64,000 nt of DNA from Theobroma cacao (Eukaryota; Streptophyta; Magnoliopsida; Malvales; Malvaceae): positions 29,689,473 to 29,753,472 of the forward strand of contig NC_030853.1 of assembly GCF_000208745.1 (NCBI RefSeq). Reading direction: 5' to 3'. A model generated the notes under the pieces. The model was not told the DNA's origin and did no database searches. It worked only from the letters and a program-made list of their open reading frames with translations. Every line of letters begins with the position of its first letter. The stretch's first letter is position 1. Positions 47,501 to 60,015 of the stretch are shown piece by piece. The position numbers and the translations under genes are program-made.

Positions 47501-50500
47501 TCAGCAGAAAGTCCTCTTAACAATTCCAGAACCCTTGCCTTTGCCTTGCCACCAGCATCATGGTACCTGACACAAATAAAAATATTCTAGTGATCATCAA
47601 TCTATTGTGAAGAACAGAAGTAAAGGGACTTAGTAAACTTCAGTAGCACACCTCGTTAAAGCGTCCTCCACCTTCATTGTGGTAAACCATTCCTCTCCAA
47701 CCTTTCTACCTTTTGAATCTAAAGCAGGCTTAAGCTGCTTAATTTGTTCTTCGCCAGGAGTACCAGCCCATACAGCTGGTGCAAACCGTTTGCCCTTAAA
47801 CCAAACAGCTTCATGCTCTCGAGCATATAATATTTCTCCCTTTGGGCCACCAAGAGGAGCTGAGGTCGCTTTTATTCTTGAGACAATGGGGAGAAAATCT
47901 TCAGTAACCTACAAGAATGTTAAATAACCAACAATAAAGAGCACTGCATGTGCTATAAGAAAGGAGTAGACTAACAAAGAACATTGAAAAGCCTAACACA
48001 CACACATTTGCACCTAGCCAATTTCCACATAATTATAAAGGTGCACTGAAAAATCAAAATTTAGTCCAATAAAATTCCAACTCATCAGCATTTTATATGA
48101 AGTCAGTAACCAACCCATGATGTCATATCATCAACTGGAAAGAGCAAACTGTGTTGCATTCAGGGACAAAGTGAAAAACCAGCATAATTCTAGCCATAGA
48201 AGAAAATATTGTACAATAGACGTACCACTAAAGATAAGGCCTCAGCTGCGCTGTCAACTTCTGCAACTGCTTCTTCTATATGGAGCTTCTTGACTCGACC
48301 TTTCCATGAAGATTCCATGTCCTCAAAAAATTCACCAGGAATATTGGCATAAGAACTTATCTTTTGATCATTTTCACCATCCAGAAAAATCATTTGACCA
48401 ATTCTCTCTGAAACCCATTCACACTCATCAACCTGGAATAAACAAGACCCAAAAAGCACATGTAGGGACATTAATTCTAAAGAACATAATAAACGTCACT
48501 ACACTTCATGTCCTATGTATAAGGGCCGCAACACTTACCAGTGTCTCAAAGTCAATCTTCAACCCAGTTGCCACCCATGCAGGATCCATCAATAATTTCA
48601 GAATTTCTTTGAGGTCCGTGCTTCTATGCATGTGCAGTATTTCATCAACAACATTTTTTATTCTACAAAACTCAATATGGTTGGCCTCCCTTAGTTCAAG
48701 TAGCTTCACAAGCTGCAGAACACAGGGTAAAATCTAAGAATCAGATACAGAAGCACAAATAAAGGAATAAAACAAAAAACATGAAAAATGCAAATAAGCA
48801 AGACAAAAGAAAAAAAAGTAAACTAATAACATATAACACTTTTATGTTAGAAAACTTATTCCTTCATTACTAACAGCCAAAAGTAATATCTTAAATGCAA
48901 AGAAAAAAAAGAAAAAAACTAATAAAGTAATTAGAATACAACCTTTGCAGATGCGACACAAGTAAACTCAGGAATTGAGCATTTGATACTGCTCATAAGT
49001 TTGCAAGTTGCTGCACGTCAAGTACAAGTTAGTACAGAATTTAAATTGTACTTTTATGTACTATGAAATTAGCACATTTAAGAGAATCACATATGTATCA
49101 AACAATCAAGTGATATGACATATAGCACAAATGCTTAGTCAAAATGATTATAAAGGTTTTAGGATTTTGCAAAGCTCATATCCAGATTCTGGTCACCTAA
49201 GTAGCATGAGTCCTTGAAAGAAGCATCTTTGGTGAAACAGTTTTTGGAAACTCCCCATTACATATCCGGTACAACTTTTAGTAAATAACATAACAGAAAA
49301 ATGAAATTTACATGATGGTTTCAAGTTAGAATTAGGCCAAGAAATTTTAAAGCTGCAAGACTAGCTTATAATGGAATGACCTAGTTTAACTAATGCACAT
49401 TTTCAAAATATACCGGTACCCCATAGCCAGCATTGCATCAGCATAAAAAACATATTACAAGTAATAGCTCACCTTGAATTGTAGATGCAATTTCATGAGC
49501 AGGAGGATTAAGAAGAAGATCTCTAATATACCTGAGAATCAGTGGGTAACAACATTAGGAGGCAATTATCGTTCTAAACAGGTCACATGAGAAGATCTCA
49601 ATCACAACTAGATGAGTTAAATCAGACACCCATTACAAATCAACTTTTATACATAAATTACTGTAAGTATTCCCAAACTTAGATCAAAATGGTTAAATTA
49701 GTCAAAAGGGGGCAAAGAAAACAAAGCAATGAAATGGAAGAGAAATAGGACAGAACAAAATTCATATCCAATGAATTAAATCACAATAATTAAGGAAAAA
49801 TAAGTAATCCGAAACATGAGAAAACAGAGCCTAATGCCCCAGATGCAGTAGATCTATATTCCAGCACTTCGCATGGAAAGGGAAGAGTTACTTCCTCTCT
49901 AGTTTTGATTGCAATGAGATATGTAATGTGAGGGTTAGATGATCCATAATTAGCACCGTCCAAGAGGACTGAAGCGATAAGCAATCCCCTGAAAATGACA
50001 ACATAGAGAAGAAAAAGTACCACAGAACAAATTGATCTAATTGCATAAATACGCACCATCTGAATAACTTCTTCACTAGTATATGTCAGGCAAAATAAAA
50101 GATTTCACTTACAGAGCAGGTAGCCCAGTGCAATTTGATGGCAGCAGCACCTTCAATAAACAAGGTATTCCTTCTGTTGGGATGGCACCTGGAATAACAC
50201 AACCCATGGACAGAAATTGCTCAAGGACTCAGTATTAGAAAGACAATTGGATATTGGAATGACTAAAGAAGCTAAACAAACCAATCTGCGTTGCTGTTCC
50301 TAGGTGTAAAGGACGGGGTCTACTTTCTGAAGGAACAGTGACATTTCTGAAAGAAACCTCATCATCAAGCCCATAAAGCTCCTTTACCTAAAAGATGGAT
50401 GAAACAAATCCATAAACTGTATAACTGCAAAAATGTGTCACGTATTAAAGTGTAGACACTGCTAAGGTCATCTGAAGTGTGAACCTTATACAACAGCTCA

Positions 50501-53500
50501 GTGACAGGATTGCCTTCAAACCATTCAAAATGTCTGGTAGTGCATTCTCCCCACAACAGGCCTCCTGCACCAAATTCACCCCAACGACAAGTTCCTGCAA
50601 GAGCCTCTAACACTGTGAAAATCTGACCATGTAATTTAGCATCAAAACAGACAAAATGACCACTTATCAGACTCCTCGCATAGAATTTTTTATGAAACAG
50701 GGAGTCATGAATGCTACTTCATAGCAAATTTCCTCTGTACCAGAAATTAAAAACCATAAGCAGTGCTCTTCCTGAAACATTCCTAGAACACAATAATTCA
50801 TTAGGTTTATCAAAATCAACACATCATCTCAATTAAATGAATATGCGAATGACAATGAATTGGAGAATTACTTCTACATGTCACCAAGAAGAGATTAGTA
50901 GAAAAACTAGAGAACAAGAGCCTTTTATGTCTATGACAATGCTCAACTACATACACATTTTAAGCTGTATTTATACAACACCTTTAAAGACTTCAGTGCA
51001 CCTTGTCCTGTGTAACATACCTTTTATATGCTTGTTTTTATTCATTTAGCAGGTCATTAACATTCCTCATTAACATATGTATATGTGTCGTGTGTGCATG
51101 CATGTGTTATATTAAATAAAAATCCCCTCCTTGAAGAGTAACATAAATAAAATGCCTCCTTTGAAGATTCTTGTGATGGAAATGTCTCTCAAGGAATCTG
51201 CAAACCTGAAGCATTGTCTCTCAACGATAAATGCAGAAACAGGTGATGGTATCTACACATTCGCAGCTTGGTTACCAATGCTTCTTCAGTAAGACCATCC
51301 TCTGAAGAATATGTCTTCATAGTCTCTAAAACCAGAGTTATGCAATATCCCCTTGCTGAACGAGATATACCTAGAGAGCCAAGGATGATTTATAAATAAG
51401 AGCCAAAGTTTACATATGTCAAATTTAAAAGCACCCATAACAAAGATGTCTGTCTTTCTCAATACACAGGTATGCAAACATTCAAGCATTTATGCATTCA
51501 AGAACAAAGAGAAAGAATGAGATTCAAGCATTCAAGCTCAATAGACATTCATAATGGATGCAACAGTAGCCATTGTGTCAGTACTTAGGTTGCATAGTTG
51601 CAATTTCATAAAAGAATAACAAAGAGAAAAGGGACGGCTGCAGTCAAGAATGACAATATACAGGCTAGAGAAATTCAGGGAAACTCAATAAAATCATAAC
51701 AAGCTTGCAAGAGATCAACAAGAGATATTTTCTCAAGCACATTATCTAATAAACAAGATTTCAAATAATGGAGTAATTGTTCATACCAACAACAGGCATT
51801 GGTTCTGGAAAATCAAGATCATGATCAACCCCAACAAGTCCAAATACATAAGGACTACCCGGATGTGCATGCCTGAATACTTAAAAGCAAGTCAGAGCAA
51901 GGTATGAATGTCAAAAAACTTAAAGGAATCAGTTAAATTAAAACATATGTACTGAAAAATATATAAACTTCACCATATAAACAATCTCAACTTTCTAAGC
52001 CCCAAATTTAATAACTTAAAACCACATAAAATAGGCACCTTTTAACTGATTATGTACACTATTGACTAAAGTTACTTGCAAAGCGATGGCCATCACATCA
52101 ACACCAATGGGCACAACATAATGTAATAGCATTATGAGCTAAAAGGTGATCATTAAAATGTTATTACCCAGATATAAAACGTCCTTTACGAGAACGAGCT
52201 TGTGTTGGACCTTGAACTTCCTCCACAATGCACTACAAGAGGCATGCCACAAGAAACAAGCTATAATAAGCAGAGGATTTGTTGGCAATAGCAAAAATCC
52301 AGGCATCCAGCTTGAAACCACTGAGAACTTATTGTTGCATAGAAATAAATTAAGCTTCTATGTTACAAAAATAAGGTCATTCCCAACATGTCAATTAACT
52401 AGCCAGACTCTCTACGATTCAGACCCAAAGAATCAGTTCCCAACCAAAATTTATTTCTTATTTCAACTCCAAACTTGAATTCAGACTGAAAGGTAGAAGA
52501 TGCATCAGTATCACCATACTCAATATACTCACCACTGAATAACCATTACGTGTTAGGTCATCCAAAGTTTGGCGAAGATTCTGCAGAAGAAGCATTTAGT
52601 CAAAATTTTTATGAAGAACAGACTATCAAAGAGAATAAATCAAATGGTCCAGAGGAGTAATTGCATAAGATATAATTAAAACAAAGAAAAAAGTAATAAC
52701 TAATACAGCATAGTTCAATGTTCATGCAAAAGCCAAGAATCGAATGCTGCTTGACAAGTTCGCACTAATTATTGTTGTTGTTGCTTTTTTTTATAACTCT
52801 CTGAAGGTATGTAAGAACATAAGAAATATTTTAACTGGCCAAGAAAACCTTATTGCATAAGATAATTTCTTCATTAAACCTCAAAAACAAGCAAAGTAAG
52901 ATAGATCCAATACCACAACAGGGCAGCCAGCTCTTGGAATACTATCTGAACGCAAACCACCAAAAGGATTCAAACCAGCATATTCAACAAGAATGCAAGC
53001 ATCTATTCCGAGGGCTTCATAAAAATCCCCAACCTGAAGACACATTAAAAAGAATGCTGTAGCACCCATCATGTAAGATAAAATGAAACAAGTAAGCAAT
53101 TATTGTATTAGAAAGAATTCTGTAATATACCCTGCAGAGCAAAACTTCACGTGGAAACTTTGACTTGAACTGCAAAATCTCACAATTCAGTGTCCCTTCT
53201 TTCAAACTGCAATGGAATAAAAAAGAAAACAAAATCTATCAAGCCCTTCAAAGAGAAAAAGAACCAACTTTATTTTGATTCTCATGCTTTTCTAGAAAGG
53301 ATTAAATTCTTGTAGAAACATGAATTGCAATGGTTTTTCAAACCAAAGTTTTCAGTCCTCAATCGTCCATGCTAACATAATTTAAATTGAAATTGTATAA
53401 TGAAAAGTCTAAATATATTTAAAAGAAAGGATAGAGTGTATTAGAGTACTGCATCATAAATCTACTGTCTATGTTAAAAAACAAATTTTTCTTTTGTTAC

Positions 53501-54681
53501 CAAGAGAAATAAAAGCACAAAGGATAAGATTTTATCCACACAAAATATAATTACATAAACAGAAGACAAGTATCTATATATATCACCTGCCATTTTTCAG
53601 GTTAACATCCACACCAAGCAAATTGCTATACACAAGCCTCTTAACCAAATTGAGAGTGGAAGGTTTCCGACACAGCTGCAGTCTCTGCAATAAAATAATA
53701 AAAAATATAAGAGCTCAAGAAATCCAATATGTACAAATCAAATACTTTAATGAAGCAGACAAAAAAGGCACACCTCTTTCCACCAAATTATGTGAGAAAG
53801 ATCCTTATCATCTAGGGCCCTATTCGGTGCCTTAAATTTCCTAGTAAATTTGGTGGTTTCTCTCAAAATCTTCTTATCTTTGAAACAATGTATCTGCCCA
53901 AACTGTCTTCCACTGTTGTCAATAAACAGATATATATAAACTAGCTTAGACATCTAGCAACAAGCTCTTAGACCAAACAAAAAACATGTGTAACATAGAT
54001 AAACAAATAGCTTAAACTTCAGTAGTTAAAGGGAACCACAATGACCCTTATAATTCTTACCAATAAAATAACCCTCGACAAACAAGAAATGCATAGCAAG
54101 TAAGGAACAATCCTATTATCAGAAATGCTTCTCATTTTCCAATTCATCACAAACTTTTGAGAAATACTCGGGTCAGTATAATAACTGAGGGTAATGCTAG
54201 GTATAACATTGAATAATAATTTAGCAAGTTACAGCCAAATTAACAATGTTATAAATGTCCTAATGTTCATTACGCTAACAATGCAGAATCCATAGCATAG
54301 TTTAAAGAGGGAACAGTACTTTACCGGGTTATGAACCACAAAGATATATAAAAAAATGACATTTTTAAAGCAATTCCAGTTAAAGAAATTAACTTTATCC
54401 AACCATTTACATAAAAGTAAAAAAAAAAACCCTACAATTTTCAATTAATAACCCGAACAATGGAAATACAATGTTTACTCTTTTACCAAACAAGGCGTGG
54501 GCTAGATAAAAAATAATAATAATAAGAATATAAATACAGAGAAGAGGGAGGGAAAGGATTACAGTAGAAGTGACGAGGGGTTTAAGGAGGCGTATTTGTT
54601 GAGAGGGGAACGGAGGAGAAGGGCAAGAGAACGCCATCTAGGGATTGAAACGACGGCGTTCCGCGTTGCTAACCAGTACAT
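44552..54681 (-). CDS. MSH1: MSH1, organellar MutS homologue with GIY-YIG domain
   Basis: Dual-targeted mitochondrial and plastid protein that suppresses recombination and mutation in organelle genomes. Twenty-two exons: 54681-54563, 53912-53774, 53684-53587, 53206-53131, 53033-52914, 52580-52533, 52232-52168, 51872-51787, 51370-51206, 50594-50485, 50387-50282, 50188-50113, 49531-49473, 49010-48943, 48712-48539, 48432-48226, 47908-47652, 47566-47423, 46901-46844, 46574-46275, 45602-44892, 44779-44552. All phases close, giving 1137 aa, the family length. The start MYWLATRNAVVSIPRW is a basic transit peptide. Domains: MutS I with the mismatch motif DFYE (about 147-150); connector and core; ATPase with Walker A GPNGGGKSS (about 768-776) and LVLVDE (about 843-848); C-terminal GIY-YIG-like nuclease (LYVM...LYIGETDDLDGRVRSHR) to the end. 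No breaks seen. Confidence 0.97.
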
Positions 54682-55420
54682 GCTGGTTAAACAGCCTCTC
54701 AATTCTCGCCTTGTGTGGTGGGAAAATTAGAGAATTGAACCGGATAATCTTTTCAAGAAATTGCTACGGTTTTTATTTTTTTTCTTGGGGGGAGTGGGTT
54801 TGGGGTTTTTGATGGAGGAAGTTCTGCTTTTTTTTCTGCTCTCTTCAGCCCCTTTCCCGCCACAAAGAAACGGAAAAAAAATAAAAGAGTTATTTTGGAA
54901 TGCAGCATTTCACAAATCCATAAGTATTCAGAAAATTTTAAATAAATTTTTTATTTTATAATATATTTAATTTAATTTTTGTATTTTTTTATCAAATATA
55001 TTCTTAATTTTAAACGATTTAACATTATATAGGTGTAAAATGGCAAACAAATGAGAGTTAATGTTTTGATTAAATCCATTATTAATTATATATATTTAGT
55101 TCATTAAAAATAAAAATATAAAAAATAATAAAATTTATTTAAATTTCTCTTTGACTGTCATCTTGTTGATTGTCTTCTCATGTTTAATATATTTGTTTTA
55201 TATAAATTCTTTTCTATTTTTAACTTTTTCAACGTAACGATGGATTTCCTGGAGAGGTCTTTGATCTGATGGGGTCCAATGTTGTCTTTTAGCTGACAGA
55301 GATATTGAGTAAGATGTATCAGATGTTTTGTCTAAATCTAATATGTGCAATTTCACTTCATTTCTTTTAAGTTATGGAAAAAAAAATAAAAAATATGCAC
55401 TTGTATCAAATTATAGGTAT
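54682..55420. other. MSH1 promoter region and AT-rich DNA
   Basis: The MSH1 promoter and leader lie just above 54681. The rest is AT-rich with no coding content. Confidence 0.5.
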
Positions 55421-55424
55421 AATA

Positions 55425-55985
55425 TATAAAAAAACTCATAAATTATATTAAACAATTTTATATAAGTTTTTATGCTTTTATTACATTCAATCAAATCTTT
55501 ATATTTTTTTTGAATCACATAAATTCTTGTACTTTTATTTTAAATCGAATAAATTCTTATACTTTTTATTTTGGATCAAATAAATTTTTATTATTAATTA
55601 TTGATTTAATCAAAATGTCAATTGTTATTCTATGTCGTGTGATGCTTATATGACATGCTAAATATCATAATTGATTATATACTAATATATCATAATTGAT
55701 GATAATATGACATGTTAATTTGGTATAATAACATGATCATGTGACATTTTTCACTCCTCACATCAATATCATGTCAGTGCCATGTAAATATAAAATGACA
55801 AGTAATATTTTTACTAATGATTATTAGTCAATCATTAATTATAAAGGCTTATTTGATTCAAAATAAAAGTATAGGTTTTGATTAAACAAAACAAAAAATA
55901 AAGACTTATTTGAATATTTTTAAATAATTTAAGAACTTATTTGAATATTATGTCTAAATTATATTAATATGTTTTATATGAAAAT
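55425..55985. mobile_element. MITE-like element with long inverted repeats
   Basis: The left arm (about 55430-55600) and the right arm (about 55840-55985) are diverged inverted copies built from the words AAATAAAAGTATA, ATAAGAATTTATT and TTGATTCAAAATAAAAG. The 240-bp centre holds short words such as ATGTGACAT and CATGTTA. No transposase is encoded. I infer a decayed non-autonomous DNA element or foldback repeat; termini and target duplication are not clear. Confidence 0.45.
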
Positions 55986-57169
55986 AAAAAATTATTCAAT
56001 ATAAAATAATTTACAATCATGTAAAATTACAAAAAAAAAATTAATAAAACAATAATTAATAATAAATCATGTTTCTTAATAAAAATATTGTTTTATTTTT
56101 ATGTCATGATAAAATGAGATGAATTATAAACAGGTAAAATCAAAAAAGATAAGTACAAAAGGAAATCATTCCTTTCAAGTTTGTTAAATACAAATTTTCT
56201 ATTTTATTAAATCTTTTGCAATAATAATAAAAAGTTTTATACGAGTAAAATTATAAATAATTATTAAAATAACTTTTTGCACAAGAATTAAAAAGAAATT
56301 ACAGTGACAACGACACGACAACGGCCTCAGTTCAATTAAATTATTCATTAGTATACAGCGAAGCGAATTGAATCTTTATCAAATCGTACAACAAATCTCA
56401 AACTGTATATCTGCACGTCGAAGGAATTCTTTTAACTATAGCAAAATGGCCTTTCACTTTGAACCATATAGCAGAGAGCCATAACGTCCATGAACCCAAA
56501 AATGATTAGGCAAAATGATTAAGGAAAAGAATTAAGCAATTGAAGGGAACAATAGCTAATTAGGCAACAAAATGATTATCAAGTAGAAAAAACATTATGA
56601 AACAAATTGCAAGTTTATTGATTCTTCCCAACCCCGTATTCGAATGGACGATAATTTTCACTTTATGGGAAAAACATATACAGGGACTTATTTTACGATA
56701 TAGACAAATTCACATATACATATATATATATATATATATATATTCCTTTTTAGTTTTATATTTATATTTGATATTATATTTGTGTCAAATAAATTTTCAA
56801 ATTTTAAAAGAATTAATATGCAAAACCAAAATTATTAAGCACTAAAAAGATTAACTAGTGGATGAAAATTTTTATATATGAAATAAATAAAAAGAATATA
56901 TTATCAAATTCAAAAAATATATCTCCTTTTTATCTTCACCTTTTCACTATCATATTTTTCATATCAATCTAAACATGCAATCGCAATATTAATGAAGTTA
57001 AAGGTGACAATAAGTTATTTAAGATTTATTGAAATAATTTAATTATATTTTGCTATATATATAATTACAAAATTATATGATATGTTACACATATGGTACG
57101 ATTCGTTACAATACTAATTGAAAAAGATACGAATCGATAACTATGTACTTCTATTAAATAACGTACATG
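55986..57169. other. AT-rich intergenic DNA, no gene seen
   Basis: Very AT-rich, with a TA microsatellite at about 56717-56742. No supported exon on either strand. Confidence 0.6.
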
Positions 57170-57171
57170 TA

Positions 57172-57640
57172 TCCAAAGGCGGACCCAGAGAATTTTCTAA
57201 GTGATGTTATAATTAAAATAATAATTAAAAAAATAAATATGTTAAAATTCATAAAGTAGAAGTTTTAAAATTAAATTAAAGAAAATATAAATTCAATACA
57301 TTTATTTAATACTTAAAAGTAAAAATATCTAAAAAAACTATAATTATCCACGACGATTTTTCATATTTTAAAAACATTGTATGATAATATCAGTGGCCCT
57401 TTCTACAAATATGCTCTTCTAATTCATCCTGATCATTATGATGATACTCATAAAATTTTTTCCTTAATTCAGGATATGCCGGAAGAGTACTTAAATCAAA
57501 TTCATTACAACTTTGCTTAGACAAATTTTGACTATGATCATTAGTAGAATTTGTTGTTGTTGTTGTACAGAATCTAATTCTTGTGAGACAATTTCTTTTC
57601 TTTTAGAATATCTTTCCATGGCTTATTTATCTAAAATTAT
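57172..57640 (-). mobile_element. hAT-like transposon fragment (TTF zinc-finger transposase N-terminus)
   Basis: On the minus strand an ATG at 57619 opens MERYSKRKEIVSQELDSV and a CAA repeat. After a frame change inside the repeat, the second frame reads SKQSCNEFDLSTLPAYPELR then KKFYEYHHNDQDELEEH and stops at 57390. The pattern LP-x-x-P-x-L-R..Y.PNDRD..R resembles the TTF-type zinc-finger N-terminus of plant hAT/ZMYM1-like transposases. The nearby AAGGCGGACCCAGAGAA (57175-57191) resembles the GGGGCGGATCCAG end of some plant hAT elements. The catalytic RNase H-like part and the dimerisation domain are absent, so this is a relic. Confidence 0.55.
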
Positions 57641-58246
57641 AAAAATTTGTTAAAAATTACTACTCATTAGCATAAACTAAAATATTAGAATTAAATAAAA
57701 TATGATCTTACATAACAAATAATCAGGTTCAACAACTAATAATATGACAAATTTTTATTCATTGTTCAAAATTAAATATAACAATCTACAAACCATAAAA
57801 AGTTAAATACAAAAATCAAATAAGCAATATCTACAAAATAAATCAAAAAAAGAAAAACTAATAAATTCAAGATTATAATTATGAATCCAAACTATCAAAT
57901 TAATCAAAAAATATTTAGACATAAAATATTTAAAAACTTAACTTGTATTGAAAATTATTTACAATTGAAATCCAATTGAGCTGTTTTGAGAGAGTGAAAA
58001 ACACAACCAAAGATTGAGAGGAGGAAAGTTACTATAGGCCAAAACTTATTGTGTAAGTCTTTTTGCTTGTGTGATATGAGATGTGCTTTAAATTAAATGC
58101 AAAATACAAGCAAAGACTACGTGCAAGTGCACACGATCGCAACAAGTAATATAGTGATGAGTTGAGTTTGTTGATCCATCGAAAAGTTGATCTAATAGTT
58201 GTTGCTAATTACTAAAATTAAAACGAGCTAATTTTATCCAAGTGCC

Positions 58247-58322
58247 AAATTTTGAGCTATGATTAAAAAGTAATCTAATTGACTAAATTTTGAGCTATGA
58301 TTAAAAAGTAATCTAATTGACT
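58247..58322 (+). repeat. 38-bp perfect tandem duplication
   Basis: The unit starting AAATTTTGAGCTATGATTAA is present twice in a row (58247 and 58285). It is noncoding and appears recent because the copies are identical. Confidence 0.9.
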
Positions 58323-59359
58323 AACTCTAATCTAAGAGGTGTAAATAACAAATTGAGGTGGAAGTAATGGTTTACTAGTCTAGGATTATGGTATCATTTA
58401 ATATTTTACTTGAAATTGTGTTTACTTAATTACTTAATCTTAATGAAAATTGATGTTAGTCTATAATCTTAAAGTATGTGTAATTCTTCGTCGAGATATT
58501 ACACAATTGCTTAACCTAATTAAATCACTATATGTCTATTGGAAACAACTGAATTAAGTTCTTTAAGCTAAGGTTCTAAAAATTGACTATGTGTGATAAT
58601 TAAATGTATGTCTACTCTAATTGCACATCAAAACACTTAAATTCCTTTATAAGTGTATTGAACACACATTGCCCAAATTAAGGTCTAATTTAGACTAACT
58701 CTCTTAAGTATCATTTAAATACTTAGACACATTTAAATGGTGATCAAGCAAATAAATTTGCAATAAACTCAAATTTGAGTAAACATCAATATTTTCATTG
58801 AAAATAAGCAATAAACCAACGCAATATCCAAGTTATATATTAAAATCTACCATAATCCTAGATTAAAAATTTCAGTTTAACATATTAAATAGGAAAATAC
58901 ACATTTCAACAAAGTAAAGCATTGTTCTACACAAAGAGTTAGAAAGCGAAAATCAAATCTAGAGTGAGAAAATGATTTATTGCAGCTTTTTGATCCTTCA
59001 GCTCTTGATTTCTCTCTCTTTTTTTCCTTTTTGGTTGTTGCCTCTTTTTGCCCAAAATGGTCTCTCATAATCCTCATTTTCTTAGCTCAAAAACATGTAT
59101 TTAAACCTTTCACTTTCAGCCCTAGCCATAAAACCCCGCGCAAAAATTTCTTCATTAAATGACATGTTCTCACTACAACCAAAATAAATTCTTACTGCAG
59201 TGAGAAACTCTCTGATTTAGAGCTATTTTTTTCATGTTTAAGGTATAAGGTTTTTGACTGCAGCCAAAATGGATTCTCACTGCAATCAAAAACACATGAC
59301 ACCATTTGATTAAAAAAATATTTATTTATTATATATATATACATGGGTCCACCCATGCA

Positions 59360-59388
59360 TGTATCGCAAGACACATGTACGATATAAA
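59360..59388 (+). repeat. Palindromic GTATCG repeat, copy 1
   Basis: One of four diverged copies of a core near TGTATCGCACGACACA followed by YGTACGATAYGAAA. The arms GTATCG and CGATAC form an inverted repeat. Other copies are at 59926-59956, 61992-62020 and 62156-62186. Confidence 0.6.
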
Positions 59389-59925
59389 TAATATATTTTT
59401 TAATTTTTATATTACCTAATTATTTAAAAATTATTATTTATTTATTTTTTTGATTGAAACTTGATAAATTAATTTTTATAAATTTTAATCTTTAAAATTT
59501 AGATTTTAGAAAAAAATATTAAAAAAAATCATATTTCCCTTAAACTTTAATATATTAAAATTTTTTTAATTTTTAATTAATAAATTAGCATTAAAATACA
59601 TATTTTAAGGGTTTAAATAAAAAAATAAAACTTGGTTCTATCAAGCAAAATTCTAGTGTAAAGCAAGGTAAATAGTCAAAACTAATAAATGCATCAACTC
59701 AAAATTAACAAAAACAATTAATAAACACATCAATGAAATATGAATTAAAAGAAGAAACTCATTACTTTCAACTACATCACCATTTTCAAGAGTTTTCAAT
59801 CCTTCACCATCTTTAATCAATTTCATTTTTGTATATATATATATATGACACACAATTTGTTACAATACTAGTAAAAAACTATACAAATTTATATATATTA
59901 TATCGTTATCATTAAATATCGTATG

Positions 59926-59956
59926 TGTATCACACAATACACATATGATATGAAAC
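59926..59956 (+). repeat. Palindromic GTATCG repeat, copy 2
   Basis: Diverged copy, preceded by about 80 bases (from about 59845, CAATTTGTTACAATACTA) that also resemble the flank of copy 3 at about 61920. Confidence 0.6.
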
Positions 59957-60015
59957 AATGACTCTTAATCATTCACCCTCTTTAATCAATTACTTCATAT
60001 ATATGACACGCGATA

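Larger units (their letters stand above)
57641..60015. other. Repeat-rich AT-rich intergenic DNA, no gene seen
   Basis: Contains a 38-bp tandem duplication, copies of the palindromic repeat family and repeated CTCACTGCAG/AAAATGAATTC-like words near 59.17-59.29 kb. Some of this resembles dispersed plant repeats, but I cannot name the family. No gene is supported. Confidence 0.5.

Noticed and set aside
54407..54637. 76-codon frame starting MAFSCPSPP as the MSH1 N-terminus
   Set aside because: It is the +1 frame of the real first exon, does not join exon 2 in phase and lacks family similarity. The frame from 54681 satisfies both.
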